7,281 bases of DNA from Desulfocapsa sp. (lineage in GTDB: Bacteria; Desulfobacterota; Desulfobulbia; Desulfobulbales; Desulfocapsaceae): NCBI GenBank assembly GCA_020717935.1, contig DYDK01000088.1:1-7281 (forward strand), written 5' to 3'. The translations under genes and the position numbers were made by a program. Shown here in pieces: positions 1 through 5,587 of the stretch (position 1 is its first letter; every line of letters begins with the position of its first letter). Under the pieces are notes generated by a model, which ran no database searches, had not been told where the DNA came from, and was given only the letters and a program-made list of their open reading frames with translations.

Positions 1-9
1 ACCTCCTGC
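1..9 (-). promoter_or_regulatory. Possible ribosome binding site for a leftward gene outside the window
   Basis: Read on the minus strand, the first nine bases are GCAGGAGGT, a near-perfect Shine-Dalgarno core. If real, it would serve a gene whose start codon lies just left of the window. The start codon cannot be seen, so this is only a possibility. Confidence 0.25.
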
Positions 10-96
10 GTCCCATAACTCCGGTGTCCAGCGGAAATATGGGTAAAGGACAGTTGGTTAAGGAGGGGAAAGGGGTGGTTGATGTTGAATGTACAA

Positions 97-136
97 AGTA
101 GAAGTAGAAGTAGAAGTAGAAGTAGAAGTAGAAGTA
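97..136. repeat. Hexanucleotide microsatellite (AGTAGA), about 6.7 units
   Basis: Six perfect tandem copies of AGTAGA (97-132) are followed by a partial unit, AGTA (133-136). The array ends 51 bases before the chosen ATG of the DUF3144 gene. The frame containing that gene is open through the array and would read alternating Val-Glu; a second frame reads Arg-Ser repeats from an ATG at 82 and stops soon after. Because the unit is six bases, a gain or loss of copies never shifts the frame but would change the spacing of upstream control sites. The repeat is seen directly; any regulatory role is inference. Confidence 0.9.
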
Positions 137-174
137 AACTGGAATATCAATAAACCCATTGAGCAACTTGTTAC

Positions 175-182
175 AAAAGGAG
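175..182 (+). promoter_or_regulatory. Ribosome binding site fixing the DUF3144 start
   Basis: AAAAGGAG lies five bases before the ATG at 188. It is the reason for choosing this start over the in-frame ATG at 89, which would add 33 residues including the Val-Glu repeat. The upstream ATGs at 82 and 89 have only a distant purine-rich stretch (AAGGAGG near 60-66) at poor spacing. Confidence 0.7.
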
Positions 183-187
183 AAAGA

Positions 188-475
188 ATGACTAATATCG
201 ACGAAGGTAAAAAATTTCGTGGGATGGCGGACGCCTTTATCGCCGAAGCCAATAAACTGAAAAAAATTGAGAATCCGGGCATGGTCGGCGCGTCATTTTT
301 GTATGCTGCGGCGCGATTTAATATATTTCTTATGGCGGCAAGTTCGAGTTCGGCAGATGAATTTGCGTCAATAAAAGAAGATTCATTAAACGCCCTTATG
401 GCAGAATTCAAAAAAATGCTTGAAGATCATTTCGAGAATTACAACGAGAATTTTAACGAACTTATGGGAAAATAA
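188..475 (+). CDS. DUF3144 family small protein
   Basis: This 95-residue soluble, acidic and mostly helical protein has no signal peptide or membrane segment. Its layout matches my memory of the DUF3144 family: an N-terminal FRGMADAFIAEAN helix (about 10-22), a central Pro-Gly-x-Val-Gly-Ala segment (30-35), the core LYAAARFN (38-45), and a C-terminal acidic helix containing FKKMLEDHFENYNENF (about 74-89). Family members are about 80-100 residues, so this copy is full length. No biochemical function is known to me. The start at 188 is supported by an AAAAGGAG site; an upstream in-frame ATG at 89 would add a low-complexity Val-Glu tract encoded by the microsatellite and is less likely. The gene stands alone, with repeats downstream and no partner in the same operon. 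Family assignment is by recognition of the motif and was not checked by search. Confidence 0.8.
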   Translation: MTNIDEGKKFRGMADAFIAEANKLKKIENPGMVGASFLYAAARFNIFLMAASSSSADEFASIKEDSLNALMAEFKKMLEDHFENYNENFNELMGK

Positions 476-489
476 GCTATTATCGGAGC

Positions 490-568
490 CTGATATGGCT
501 GTCAGTTTAAACCTTTGAAATAAAGGTAACGGGATATTTTTCCTATTGACAAGTAACAGCCATATCAG
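490..568. repeat. 13-bp perfect inverted repeat with 53-base spacer
   Basis: CTGATATGGCTGT (490-502) is matched exactly by its reverse complement ACAGCCATATCAG (556-568). The spacer contains a smaller hairpin, ACCTTT/AAAGGT (511-516 with 522-527), and the string AAAGGTAACGG (523-533), which recurs in the hflK leader. The arms could be the terminal repeats of a very small element or a long-range RNA stem. It starts 14 bases after the DUF3144 stop and lacks the T-run expected of a terminator. Confidence 0.75.
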
Positions 569-574
569 AATTGG

Positions 575-631
575 GGCAGCCAAGGTGCAATGTATTCCCG
601 TCATCATTTTTTTGCTCAGGGTTCGTGCTAA
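575..631. repeat. 57-bp direct repeat, copy 1
   Basis: This copy is identical to 855-911 at 54 of 57 positions (differences at 579, 594 and 607), with the copies offset by exactly 280 bases. It contains the string CAAGGTGCAATGT and ends TTTGCTCAGGGTTCGTGCTA. It is followed by GGGCCTGACCCC, a short palindromic string. The offset is not a multiple of three, so the repeat is not conserved as part of one reading frame. Confidence 0.85.
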
Positions 632-711
632 GGGCCTGACCCCAGATAACATGAACGACTTGTATCTCATCTTTGGGCCATCTTTGGCTGCGACTTAATC
701 TCAAAATCCTC

Positions 712-730
712 GCCGTAGCCCTGCTACGGC
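712..730. repeat. Small perfect hairpin, 8-bp GC-rich stem
   Basis: GCCGTAGC (712-719) pairs with GCTACGGC (723-730) across a three-base CCT loop. It lies in the interval between the two direct repeats and forms part of the same structured block as the larger hairpin at 796-832. No T-run follows on either strand, so it is not a terminator. Confidence 0.75.
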
Positions 731-795
731 TGCGGTTTCGGAGTCTCGCAAGCTCGCTTACCTGTTCAATCGCCGCAACCAAATCTAACCAAAAT

Positions 796-832
796 CCCTC
801 TGGTTCCCATGCGGCGCATGGGAACCAGAGGG
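796..832. repeat. Strong REP-like hairpin, 17-bp perfect stem
   Basis: CCCTCTGGTTCCCATGC (796-812) and its exact reverse complement (816-832) enclose only GGC (813-815). A 17-bp stem without a mismatch is unlikely by chance. It lacks a T-run on either side, which argues against a rho-independent terminator. Palindromes built on the GGGAACCAGAGGG theme resemble dispersed hairpin repeats that I associate with environmental proteobacteria; that likeness is from memory and unverified. Confidence 0.85.
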
Positions 833-854
833 CACCTGTTAAGTTAATGACATT

Positions 855-911
855 GGCAACCAAGGTGCAATGTGTTCCCGTCATCAATTTTTTGCTCAGG
901 GTTCGTGCTAA
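855..911. repeat. 57-bp direct repeat, copy 2
   Basis: This is the second copy of the repeat at 575-631 (54 of 57 identical). It ends 32 bases from the ribF stop codon, so it lies in the 3' flank of ribF. The 223 bases between the two copies carry both strong hairpins. Confidence 0.85.
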
Positions 912-942
912 CCAAGACACATTTCCAGAAAATTGATCTTCT

Positions 943-1914
943 TCAGCTATTAAACTTCTCTTCACAGGAAAGGGTTAACACGCCCTGCTGTACCGCCAAC
1001 ACCTCCTTGGCCTGGATAACATCACGACTAATCTGGGCGGCAAGCTCCTGCACTCCGGCAAATTTCTGCTCGCCGCGCAAAAATTGCAGGAGGTTTACCT
1101 TAATGGGTTTTCCATAAATATCCTGATTAAAATCAAAGATATGTGTCTCAGCCACCAGCTTTTCTTCGCCAAAAGTAGGGTTATAGCCGATATTGAGTAC
1201 CCCGCCATAACATGTCCCATCACAAATCACCTGGCACACATAAACACCTATCTTTGGAATCAGGTCTTCGACATCTAAATGCAGGTTGGCTGTGGGGAAA
1301 CCGAGTTCTTTCCCGCCCCGCTGCTTCCCTCGCTGGACTTCCCCGCGAATCTGATAAAAACGACCCAGCAGCCTTCTCGCCTCGGCCATCTGTCCGGCGG
1401 CAATCAATTCTCGCACCTTCGTAGAACTCACCAACATCCCTTTTTCATAATGAGCATCAACGACCGTCACCGGAAATCCTTTTGCCTGCCCCTGGGCCTG
1501 TAAAAACTCGATATTACCCGTCCGGCCCTTGCCAAAGGCATAATCATATCCAACCACCAGTTCCTTGACCCCAATACGCCCGACAAGAATATCATCCACA
1601 AAATGAACTGCCGAAGTCGCGGAAAATCGGGTGGTAAAAGGGACAATCACCAAGACATCAATCCCTGCATGACTAATCAGCTCTATCTTCTGGGCACAAG
1701 TGGAGATCAGCTTGATCCCCTCGGGCCGCAGCACCTGTAAGGGATGAGGGTCAAAGGTAATGGCCACACTGGTACCCTGATGGCGATACGCCCTTTGCAC
1801 CACCTCAGCAAATAACATCTGATGGCCGAGATGCACCCCGTCAAAATTGCCAATGGTGACACAGGCATGGGGAAAGCTATCGGTAATGGCTTCAAGTTCT
1901 CGGTAAATTTTCAT
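943..1914 (-). CDS. ribF: Bifunctional riboflavin kinase / FAD synthetase
   Basis: This 323-residue cytoplasmic enzyme phosphorylates riboflavin to FMN and then adenylates FMN to FAD. The N-terminal FAD synthetase (nucleotidyltransferase) domain is shown by TIGNFDGVHLGHQ (20-32), the DPHP segment (55-58), VVGYDYAFGKGRTGN (120-134) and SSTKVREL (163-170). The C-terminal riboflavin kinase domain is shown by GKELGFPTAN (201-210), GVLNIGYNPTFG (238-249) and ETHIFDFNQDIYG (256-268). Length and domain order are normal for the family. I start it at 1914 because this ATG follows ACGGAG at good spacing and gives the usual MKIYRELE beginning; extending to an ATG at 1986 would run the gene across the divergent tRNA promoter. 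It appears monocistronic, and its 3' end abuts the repeat block with no obvious terminator. Confidence 0.96.
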   Translation of the reverse strand: MKIYRELEAITDSFPHACVTIGNFDGVHLGHQMLFAEVVQRAYRHQGTSVAITFDPHPLQVLRPEGIKLISTCAQKIELISHAGIDVLVIVPFTTRFSATSAVHFVDDILVGRIGVKELVVGYDYAFGKGRTGNIEFLQAQGQAKGFPVTVVDAHYEKGMLVSSTKVRELIAAGQMAEARRLLGRFYQIRGEVQRGKQRGGKELGFPTANLHLDVEDLIPKIGVYVCQVICDGTCYGGVLNIGYNPTFGEEKLVAETHIFDFNQDIYGKPIKVNLLQFLRGEQKFAGVQELAAQISRDVIQAKEVLAVQQGVLTLSCEEKFNS

Positions 1915-1960
1915 AGCACTCCGTGTTCTGCACTTTTTTAGTATCGCTTTCAAGAAAGTC

Positions 1961-1989
1961 TTGACAAAAAACATCAAGACAAGCATATT
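1961..1989 (+). promoter_or_regulatory. Sigma70-type promoter for tRNA-Leu
   Basis: A perfect -35 TTGACA (1961-1966) is followed after 17 bases by CATATT (1984-1989), which matches four of six -10 positions. The expected start of transcription, near 1996, is a few bases before the mature tRNA at 2002. The -35 box overlaps a 7-bp inverted repeat (GTCTTGA 1958-1964 with TCAAGAC 1974-1980). The ribF start lies 47 bases to the left on the other strand. Confidence 0.7.
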
Positions 1990-2001
1990 GTCTCTCGTTG
2001 T

Positions 2002-2087
2002 GCCGTAGTGGCGGAATGGCAGACGCGCTAGGTTCAGGTCCTAGTGGGGGTTTCCTCGTGGAAGTTCGAGTCTTCTCTACGGTACCA
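2002..2087 (+). tRNA. tRNA-Leu, anticodon CAG
   Basis: This is a complete 86-base class II tRNA. The acceptor stem pairs GCCGTAG (2002-2008) with CTACGGT (2077-2083), the first pair being G-U. The D stem is GCG (2011-2013) with CGC (2024-2026). The anticodon stem is CTAGG/CCTAG (2028-2032 with 2040-2044), with loop TTCAGGT and anticodon CAG at 2035-2037, reading CUG. A 15-base variable arm (2045-2059) is typical of leucine tRNAs. The T arm is GGAAG-TTCGAGT-CTTCT (2060-2076). Discriminator A73 and an encoded CCA (2085-2087) follow. It has its own promoter and terminator and is transcribed divergently from ribF. Confidence 0.96.
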
Positions 2088-2106
2088 TTGTTATAACGAG
2101 ATAATG

Positions 2107-2146
2107 AAAGGGATTATGATCACCAATGATTATAATCCCTTTTTTT
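2107..2146 (+). terminator. Rho-independent terminator of tRNA-Leu
   Basis: A 16-bp stem (2107-2122 with 2127-2142) contains one G-T pair, at 2118/2131. It has a CCAA loop, a GGGATTAT/ATAATCCC core, and a T-run at 2140-2146. It begins 20 bases after the tRNA CCA end. The A-run on its left side means it could also work weakly on the minus strand. Confidence 0.92.
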
Positions 2147-2229
2147 ATTCTCAGAATTATGGCTGTCTCCACGCTCCTCTTCTCTGGCATCCTTCTGTGC
2201 GGTCAAGCTCCAGTGCCGTATAGCACGAA

Positions 2230-3183
2230 ATGCCATTTCCCGCAATCGAAGCCTTGCCTGCCATGGACTCCTCGCCATCAAGCCCAAACCACCATATTCT
2301 GAGCACCGACAAGGAAGCAACCGCAATCCTCTGGCACCTCGTGCTTTCAGCAGTAAACATTCCCCACCGCATTGATCTTGCCGATACCACCAGCAATCAC
2401 ACCTGGCAGCTCTGGGTGGCACCCCATCATGAACTGCGGGCCACCCATGAACTTGAATGTTATTTCATCGAAAATAAAGACTGGCCGCCAGCGCCGCCAA
2501 CACCGAACCATGATTTTGTCCCGCTGCTGCAACCCCCTACCCTGCTTCTTATGGGCGCCCTGCTCCTTTTCTATTCAGTGACCGGAACCTGGGAAGACCA
2601 TTCTTTCTGGTTTGCACTCGGTGCTGGCAGCAGCGAACGCATCCTGCAACACCATGAATGGTGGCGATTGCTGACCGCCCTGACCCTCCATGCCGATGCC
2701 GTTCATCTCCTGAGCAACTGCCTTATTGGTGGCTGGCTTGTCCACTTTCTCTGTCGGCTGACCGGAACCGGCCTGGGGCTTTTCTCCCTCCTGCTCACTG
2801 CGGCCGGCGGCAACCTGATCAATGTCCTAATGCGGAGCACCGATCATCGCTTTGTTGGATTTTCCACAGCCGTCTTTGCTGTCATTGGAATCCTCGCCGT
2901 ATTGAGTTATCAGGGCCGTGGCAAAATCACCGGCTCCCATTTTCTCATTCCCTTCATGGCCGGAGCGGCGCTGCTTGCTGCCCTTGGCAGTTCCGGCGAA
3001 CGCACCGACCTCGGGGCCCATCTCTTCGGGTTGCTCTGCGGTCTGGCCAACGGTCAAGTGCTGGCACGAGAGCCGCTTCACAGTCTGCGCCACTCCCTGC
3101 TTCTGCAAAGCCTCTGTTTTCTCTTATTTCTCACCCTGCTGGTTGGTAGTTGGTGGCTGGCCCTTCATGCCCCTCTCCCATAA
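2230..3183 (+). CDS. Rhomboid family intramembrane serine protease
   Basis: This 317-residue polytopic membrane protein should cleave transmembrane segments of other proteins within the bilayer. A soluble N-terminal part (about 25-95), with LWHLVLSAVNIPHRI and ELECYFIENKDWPPAPP, resembles the cytosolic domain seen on some deltaproteobacterial rhomboids. About seven hydrophobic segments follow, near 101-119, 155-175, 179-200, 206-226, 234-252, 258-277 and 287-312. Rhomboid landmarks are WWRLLTALTLHADAVHLLSN (144-163) with H154, H159 and N163; the nucleophile region GFSTAVFAVIG (210-220) with Ser212; and the catalytic helix GAHLFGLLCG (262-271) with His264. Both dyad residues are present, but the usual Gly after Ser in GxSG is Thr. 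An in-frame stop at 2221 bounds the start; ATG 2230 has no clear ribosome binding site, and ATG 2263 is an alternative. It is probably monocistronic. The substrate is unknown. Confidence 0.92.
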   Translation: MPFPAIEALPAMDSSPSSPNHHILSTDKEATAILWHLVLSAVNIPHRIDLADTTSNHTWQLWVAPHHELRATHELECYFIENKDWPPAPPTPNHDFVPLLQPPTLLLMGALLLFYSVTGTWEDHSFWFALGAGSSERILQHHEWWRLLTALTLHADAVHLLSNCLIGGWLVHFLCRLTGTGLGLFSLLLTAAGGNLINVLMRSTDHRFVGFSTAVFAVIGILAVLSYQGRGKITGSHFLIPFMAGAALLAALGSSGERTDLGAHLFGLLCGLANGQVLAREPLHSLRHSLLLQSLCFLLFLTLLVGSWWLALHAPLP

Positions 3184-3213
3184 TTATCCGCACCCGGAAC
3201 CAGTCAAGTTTCC

Positions 3214-3241
3214 TTGACAATTTGCATGGCTCTTGTATTTT
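3214..3241 (+). promoter_or_regulatory. Likely promoter of the hflKC operon
   Basis: A perfect TTGACA (3214-3219) is followed after 16 bases by TATTTT (3236-3241), which matches four of six -10 positions. It lies after the rhomboid stop and about 190 bases before hflK, implying a long transcribed leader. The hexamers are seen in the sequence; activity is inferred. Confidence 0.55.
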
Positions 3242-3295
3242 ACACGCACTGCTTATCCCCTCTTTAATCATTTATACCACGAACGATTAAGCCGT

Positions 3296-3308
3296 CGTAA
3301 AGAAATAG
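3296..3308 (+). repeat. Direct repeat in hflK leader, copy 1
   Basis: CGTAAAGAAATAG occurs here and again exactly at 3345-3357, 49 bases later. The surroundings are also loosely alike: each copy is preceded by a GAACG-containing string and followed by GTAAC (3311-3315 and 3366-3370). This suggests a duplicated control or mobile repeat unit within the leader. Confidence 0.6.
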
Positions 3309-3338
3309 CTGTAACATTCTTATATCGTGAACGGCATT

Positions 3339-3391
3339 AGGGGCCGTAAAGAAATAGATAAAAAGGTAACGGTTATTTCTTAACGCCCCCT
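3339..3391 (+). promoter_or_regulatory. Long imperfect hairpin in the hflK 5' leader
   Basis: The 18-base arm 3339-3356 (AGGGGCCGTAAAGAAATA) pairs with 3374-3391 at 16 of 18 positions across a 17-base loop, and contains copy 2 of the direct repeat (3345-3357). It is directly followed by TAAGGAG (3391-3397), which has no start codon at working distance; the functional GGAG at 3417-3420 lies nine bases before the hflK ATG. No T-run follows, so a plain terminator is unlikely. It may be a leader structure affecting mRNA stability or translation, or a dispersed repeat. Confidence 0.5.
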
Positions 3392-3429
3392 AAGGAGCCT
3401 CTCTTTTCCACACAACGGAGAACACCCCC

Positions 3430-4572
3430 ATGTCCAACCATAATCAACAGCCGCCCTGGGGCCAGAAGAAAAAGCCCCAGACCCCTGAAGAATGGGTCGC
3501 CCTTGCCATCAAAAAATTGCAAGACGCCTTTTCGGATACTAAAAAAGGGACTCCCGACCCAACCGGTGACCAGGGAAACAGCACTCCGTCTTCATCGGGA
3601 AATCCCTTGGCCGGCGTCGGCAAGTTCACTTCATTCATCCTTGCTCTCTTCGTTCTGCAGGCCGTGTATGCCTCTTTTTACAAAATTTCCCCGGGTGAGG
3701 TCGGGGTGGTGCTTCGTCTGGGGCAATACTCAAGCACCACCCAATCAGGTCTGCATTTCAAGATTCCCCTCATCGACACATTATACAAGGTTGATGTCGA
3801 GGAGATCCGCAAAGAAGAGTTCGGTTTTCGCAGCCGCAGTCCGGGACAACAAAGCACTTTTGATCGAAGCGGATTTGATGCCGAATCCCTGATGCTCACA
3901 GCGGACACCAATGTCATCAATGTCGCCTGGATCGTCCAGTACCGGGTCAGTGATCCCCTCAAATTTCTCTTTAAGGTCAAGGATGTCCGGCAGGCAGTGC
4001 GGGACATTTCCGAAAGTATCACCCGTCGGGTAGTTGGCAATATGGACTTTGATTATGTCCTTGGCAACCGTGACCTGCTGGCAGCCGATACCAAAAAAGA
4101 ATTGCAGGCCCAACTCGACAAGCTGGAGGCTGGCATTTCGGTCGGCACCGTCCAGTTTCAAGACATCAACCCACCCGAGCCGGTCAAGCCCGCATTTAAC
4201 GAGGTCAACGAGGCTGATCAAGACATGAAAAGGCTGGTCAATGAGGCTGAAGAAACCTACAACAAGGTTATTCCCAAGGCCCGCGGCGATGCCAAAAAAA
4301 CCATTGAAGAGGCCCACGGATACGCCGTGGCCCGAATCAATGAGGCCGAAGGTGAAACCGGTCGTTTCCTGGCAATTCTCAAGGAGTACAAGAACGCCCC
4401 CGAAGTCACCCGTCGCCGTATGTATTTAGAGACCATGCAGGTTATCATGCCGCAGGTAGCCTCGGTCTTCGTCATTGATGAAGACCAGAAATCGCCGCTC
4501 CCCCTGCTCAATCTGGCAGCCCCGCAAGGCATCAACAAACAATCCCTACTCACCAACCCCCAAGGAAACTGA
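3430..4572 (+). CDS. hflK: FtsH protease modulator HflK
   Basis: HflK and HflC form the large membrane-anchored SPFH/prohibitin-like cage that surrounds FtsH and tunes degradation of membrane proteins. This 380-residue protein has the typical HflK layout. A hydrophilic Pro/Gly/Lys-rich N-terminus (1-64) includes PPWGQKKK. One membrane segment follows at about 65-84 (FTSFILALFVLQAVYASFY), then ISPGEVGVVLRLGQY (86-100) opening the SPFH domain, with GLHFKIPLID (107-116). LTADTNVINVAWIVQYRVSDP (156-176) is the family's signature strand pair. A long charged helical region at about 255-325 includes the Glu/Ala-rich EEAHGYAVARINEAEGE, and a hydrophobic C-terminal stretch lies near 331-362. It is the first gene of the operon, preceded by GGAG nine bases before the ATG. 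HflC follows after six bases. Length is normal for the family (about 350-420). Confidence 0.95.
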   Translation: MSNHNQQPPWGQKKKPQTPEEWVALAIKKLQDAFSDTKKGTPDPTGDQGNSTPSSSGNPLAGVGKFTSFILALFVLQAVYASFYKISPGEVGVVLRLGQYSSTTQSGLHFKIPLIDTLYKVDVEEIRKEEFGFRSRSPGQQSTFDRSGFDAESLMLTADTNVINVAWIVQYRVSDPLKFLFKVKDVRQAVRDISESITRRVVGNMDFDYVLGNRDLLAADTKKELQAQLDKLEAGISVGTVQFQDINPPEPVKPAFNEVNEADQDMKRLVNEAEETYNKVIPKARGDAKKTIEEAHGYAVARINEAEGETGRFLAILKEYKNAPEVTRRRMYLETMQVIMPQVASVFVIDEDQKSPLPLLNLAAPQGINKQSLLTNPQGN

Positions 4573-4578
4573 GCACAA

Positions 4579-5520
4579 ATGAAAATGAAACAACTTGCCC
4601 AATTTCTCATGACTGGCCTTATTCTTCTCGGAGTGGTGGTGATCTATGATGGCTTTTTTATTGTCCAAGAAGGAGACCAGGCCGTTATCACCCAGTTCGG
4701 AGCCCCGGTCGGGGAGCCCAAAATCACTGCCGGCCTGTATCTCAAGCTCCCCTTTGTCCAGCAGGTCAATCTCTTTGACAAAAGAATTCAGATATGGGAC
4801 GGCGACCCCAACCAGATTCCGACCCGCGACAAAACCTATGTCTATCTTGATGTCACTGCCCGCTGGCGCATTGCCGATCCCTTAAAATACATGCAGGCCG
4901 TCAAGACCGAGACTCGGGCCCAGTCCATGCTCGATGATATCATCGACGGCACGGTGCGGGACATGGTCAATAAAAATGACCTCATCGAAATCATCCGCAG
5001 CTCGGACTGGTCAGAAGAGACCATGACCGATATCAGCAAGAGTCTCGCTGGCGCCCCCAAACGGGGCCGCGATGTGATCACCAATTACATCTTGGAAACC
5101 GCTGCCAAGGCGACCCCGCAATACGGTATCGAGCTCATTGATGTCATGTTCAAGCGGGTCAACTATATTGAGTCGGTGCGGGTGAAGGTCTATGACCGCA
5201 TGATCTCGGAGCGCAAACGCATCGCCGCCGAAAAACGATCCACCGGTGAAGGACAGAAGGCAGAAATTATAGGAACCGTGGACCGCGAACTCAAGGTGAT
5301 CACCTCCACGGCTCAGAAAGATTCGCTTGCTATCAAGGGCAAGGCCGATGCCGAGGCCACCCGCGTCTTTGGCGAGGCTTACAGCCAGAATCCGGAGTTT
5401 TACGCCTTTACCAAGACCCTGGAAAGCTATCAGCAGGTCATTGGCGACACGACCTCGCTGGTGCTCTCTTCAGACTCGGAACTTTTTCACTATTTGAAAA
5501 GCATTCAGGTTGAGAAATAG
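4579..5520 (+). CDS. hflC: FtsH protease modulator HflC
   Basis: This is the 313-residue partner of HflK in the periplasm-facing SPFH cage that modulates FtsH. The N-terminal membrane anchor (about 5-24, ending VVVIYDGFFIV) is followed by the SPFH start EGDQAVITQFG (31-41), with GLYLKLPFVQQV (52-63). LDVTARWRIADPLKY (90-104) is the conserved strand region. Near 190-235 lie the hallmark VMFKRVNYIESVRVKVYDRM and ERKRIAAEKRSTGEGQ; the helical segment KADAEATRVFGEAYSQNPEFYAF (255-277) and LESYQQVIGDTTSLVLSSDSELF complete a normal C-terminus. The gap after hflK is six bases and the nearest ribosome-binding-like string is AAGGA at 4562-4566, so translation is probably coupled to hflK. ATG 4585 is a possible alternative start. 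It is the last gene before a terminator. Confidence 0.95.
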   Translation: MKMKQLAQFLMTGLILLGVVVIYDGFFIVQEGDQAVITQFGAPVGEPKITAGLYLKLPFVQQVNLFDKRIQIWDGDPNQIPTRDKTYVYLDVTARWRIADPLKYMQAVKTETRAQSMLDDIIDGTVRDMVNKNDLIEIIRSSDWSEETMTDISKSLAGAPKRGRDVITNYILETAAKATPQYGIELIDVMFKRVNYIESVRVKVYDRMISERKRIAAEKRSTGEGQKAEIIGTVDRELKVITSTAQKDSLAIKGKADAEATRVFGEAYSQNPEFYAFTKTLESYQQVIGDTTSLVLSSDSELFHYLKSIQVEK

Positions 5521-5587
5521 GGGGCATCACTCTGTTATGTCAACGATTCTATGAATGAACGGCGGCCTAAGGTGTCCAAATCCGGTT

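Larger units (their letters stand above)
476..942. other. Gene-free, repeat-rich intergenic block
   Basis: These 467 bases separate the DUF3144 gene from the end of ribF. Reading frames exist on both strands, but none has a ribosome binding site or a recognisable protein family. They run through hairpins and through both copies of a direct repeat, which lies in different frames in the two copies. The block holds a 13-bp inverted repeat (490-568), two 57-bp direct repeats (575-631 and 855-911), an 11-base tandem doublet (CATCTTTGG at 668 and 679), and hairpins at 712-730 and 796-832. It is most simply read as one or more dispersed non-autonomous elements with no transposase of their own. Confidence 0.6.

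Noticed and set aside
82..147. Short frame from ATG 82 encoding an Arg-Ser repeat peptide of 21 residues
   Set aside because: Ribosome binding spacing is poor (about 15 bases) and the content is only the microsatellite read in another frame.
89..187. N-terminal extension of the DUF3144 protein through the microsatellite
   Set aside because: The ATG at 188 has a well-placed AAAAGGAG and gives a normal family start; the extension is low-complexity Val-Glu. It is kept only as a possibility in the findings.
476..942. CRISPR array
   Set aside because: There are only two direct repeat copies, they are 57 bp long with a 223-base structured interval, and no cas genes are nearby.
543..965. 140-codon minus-strand frame, with a plus-strand frame at 673-936 and a minus-strand frame at 386-670
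   Set aside because: They run through palindromes and direct repeats and overlap each other or neighbouring genes. The same LARTLSKK-type peptide appears in two frames only because the DNA repeat is present twice. No ribosome binding site or family was recognised.
1915..1986. Longer ribF start at 1986
   Set aside because: It would run through the divergent tRNA promoter, while the ATG at 1914 has ACGGAG upstream and matches the usual RibF N-terminus.
2002..2087. tRNA-Leu as a phage or island attachment site
   Set aside because: No integrase and no duplicated tRNA 3' end is visible downstream; the tRNA is followed at once by its own terminator and a rhomboid gene.
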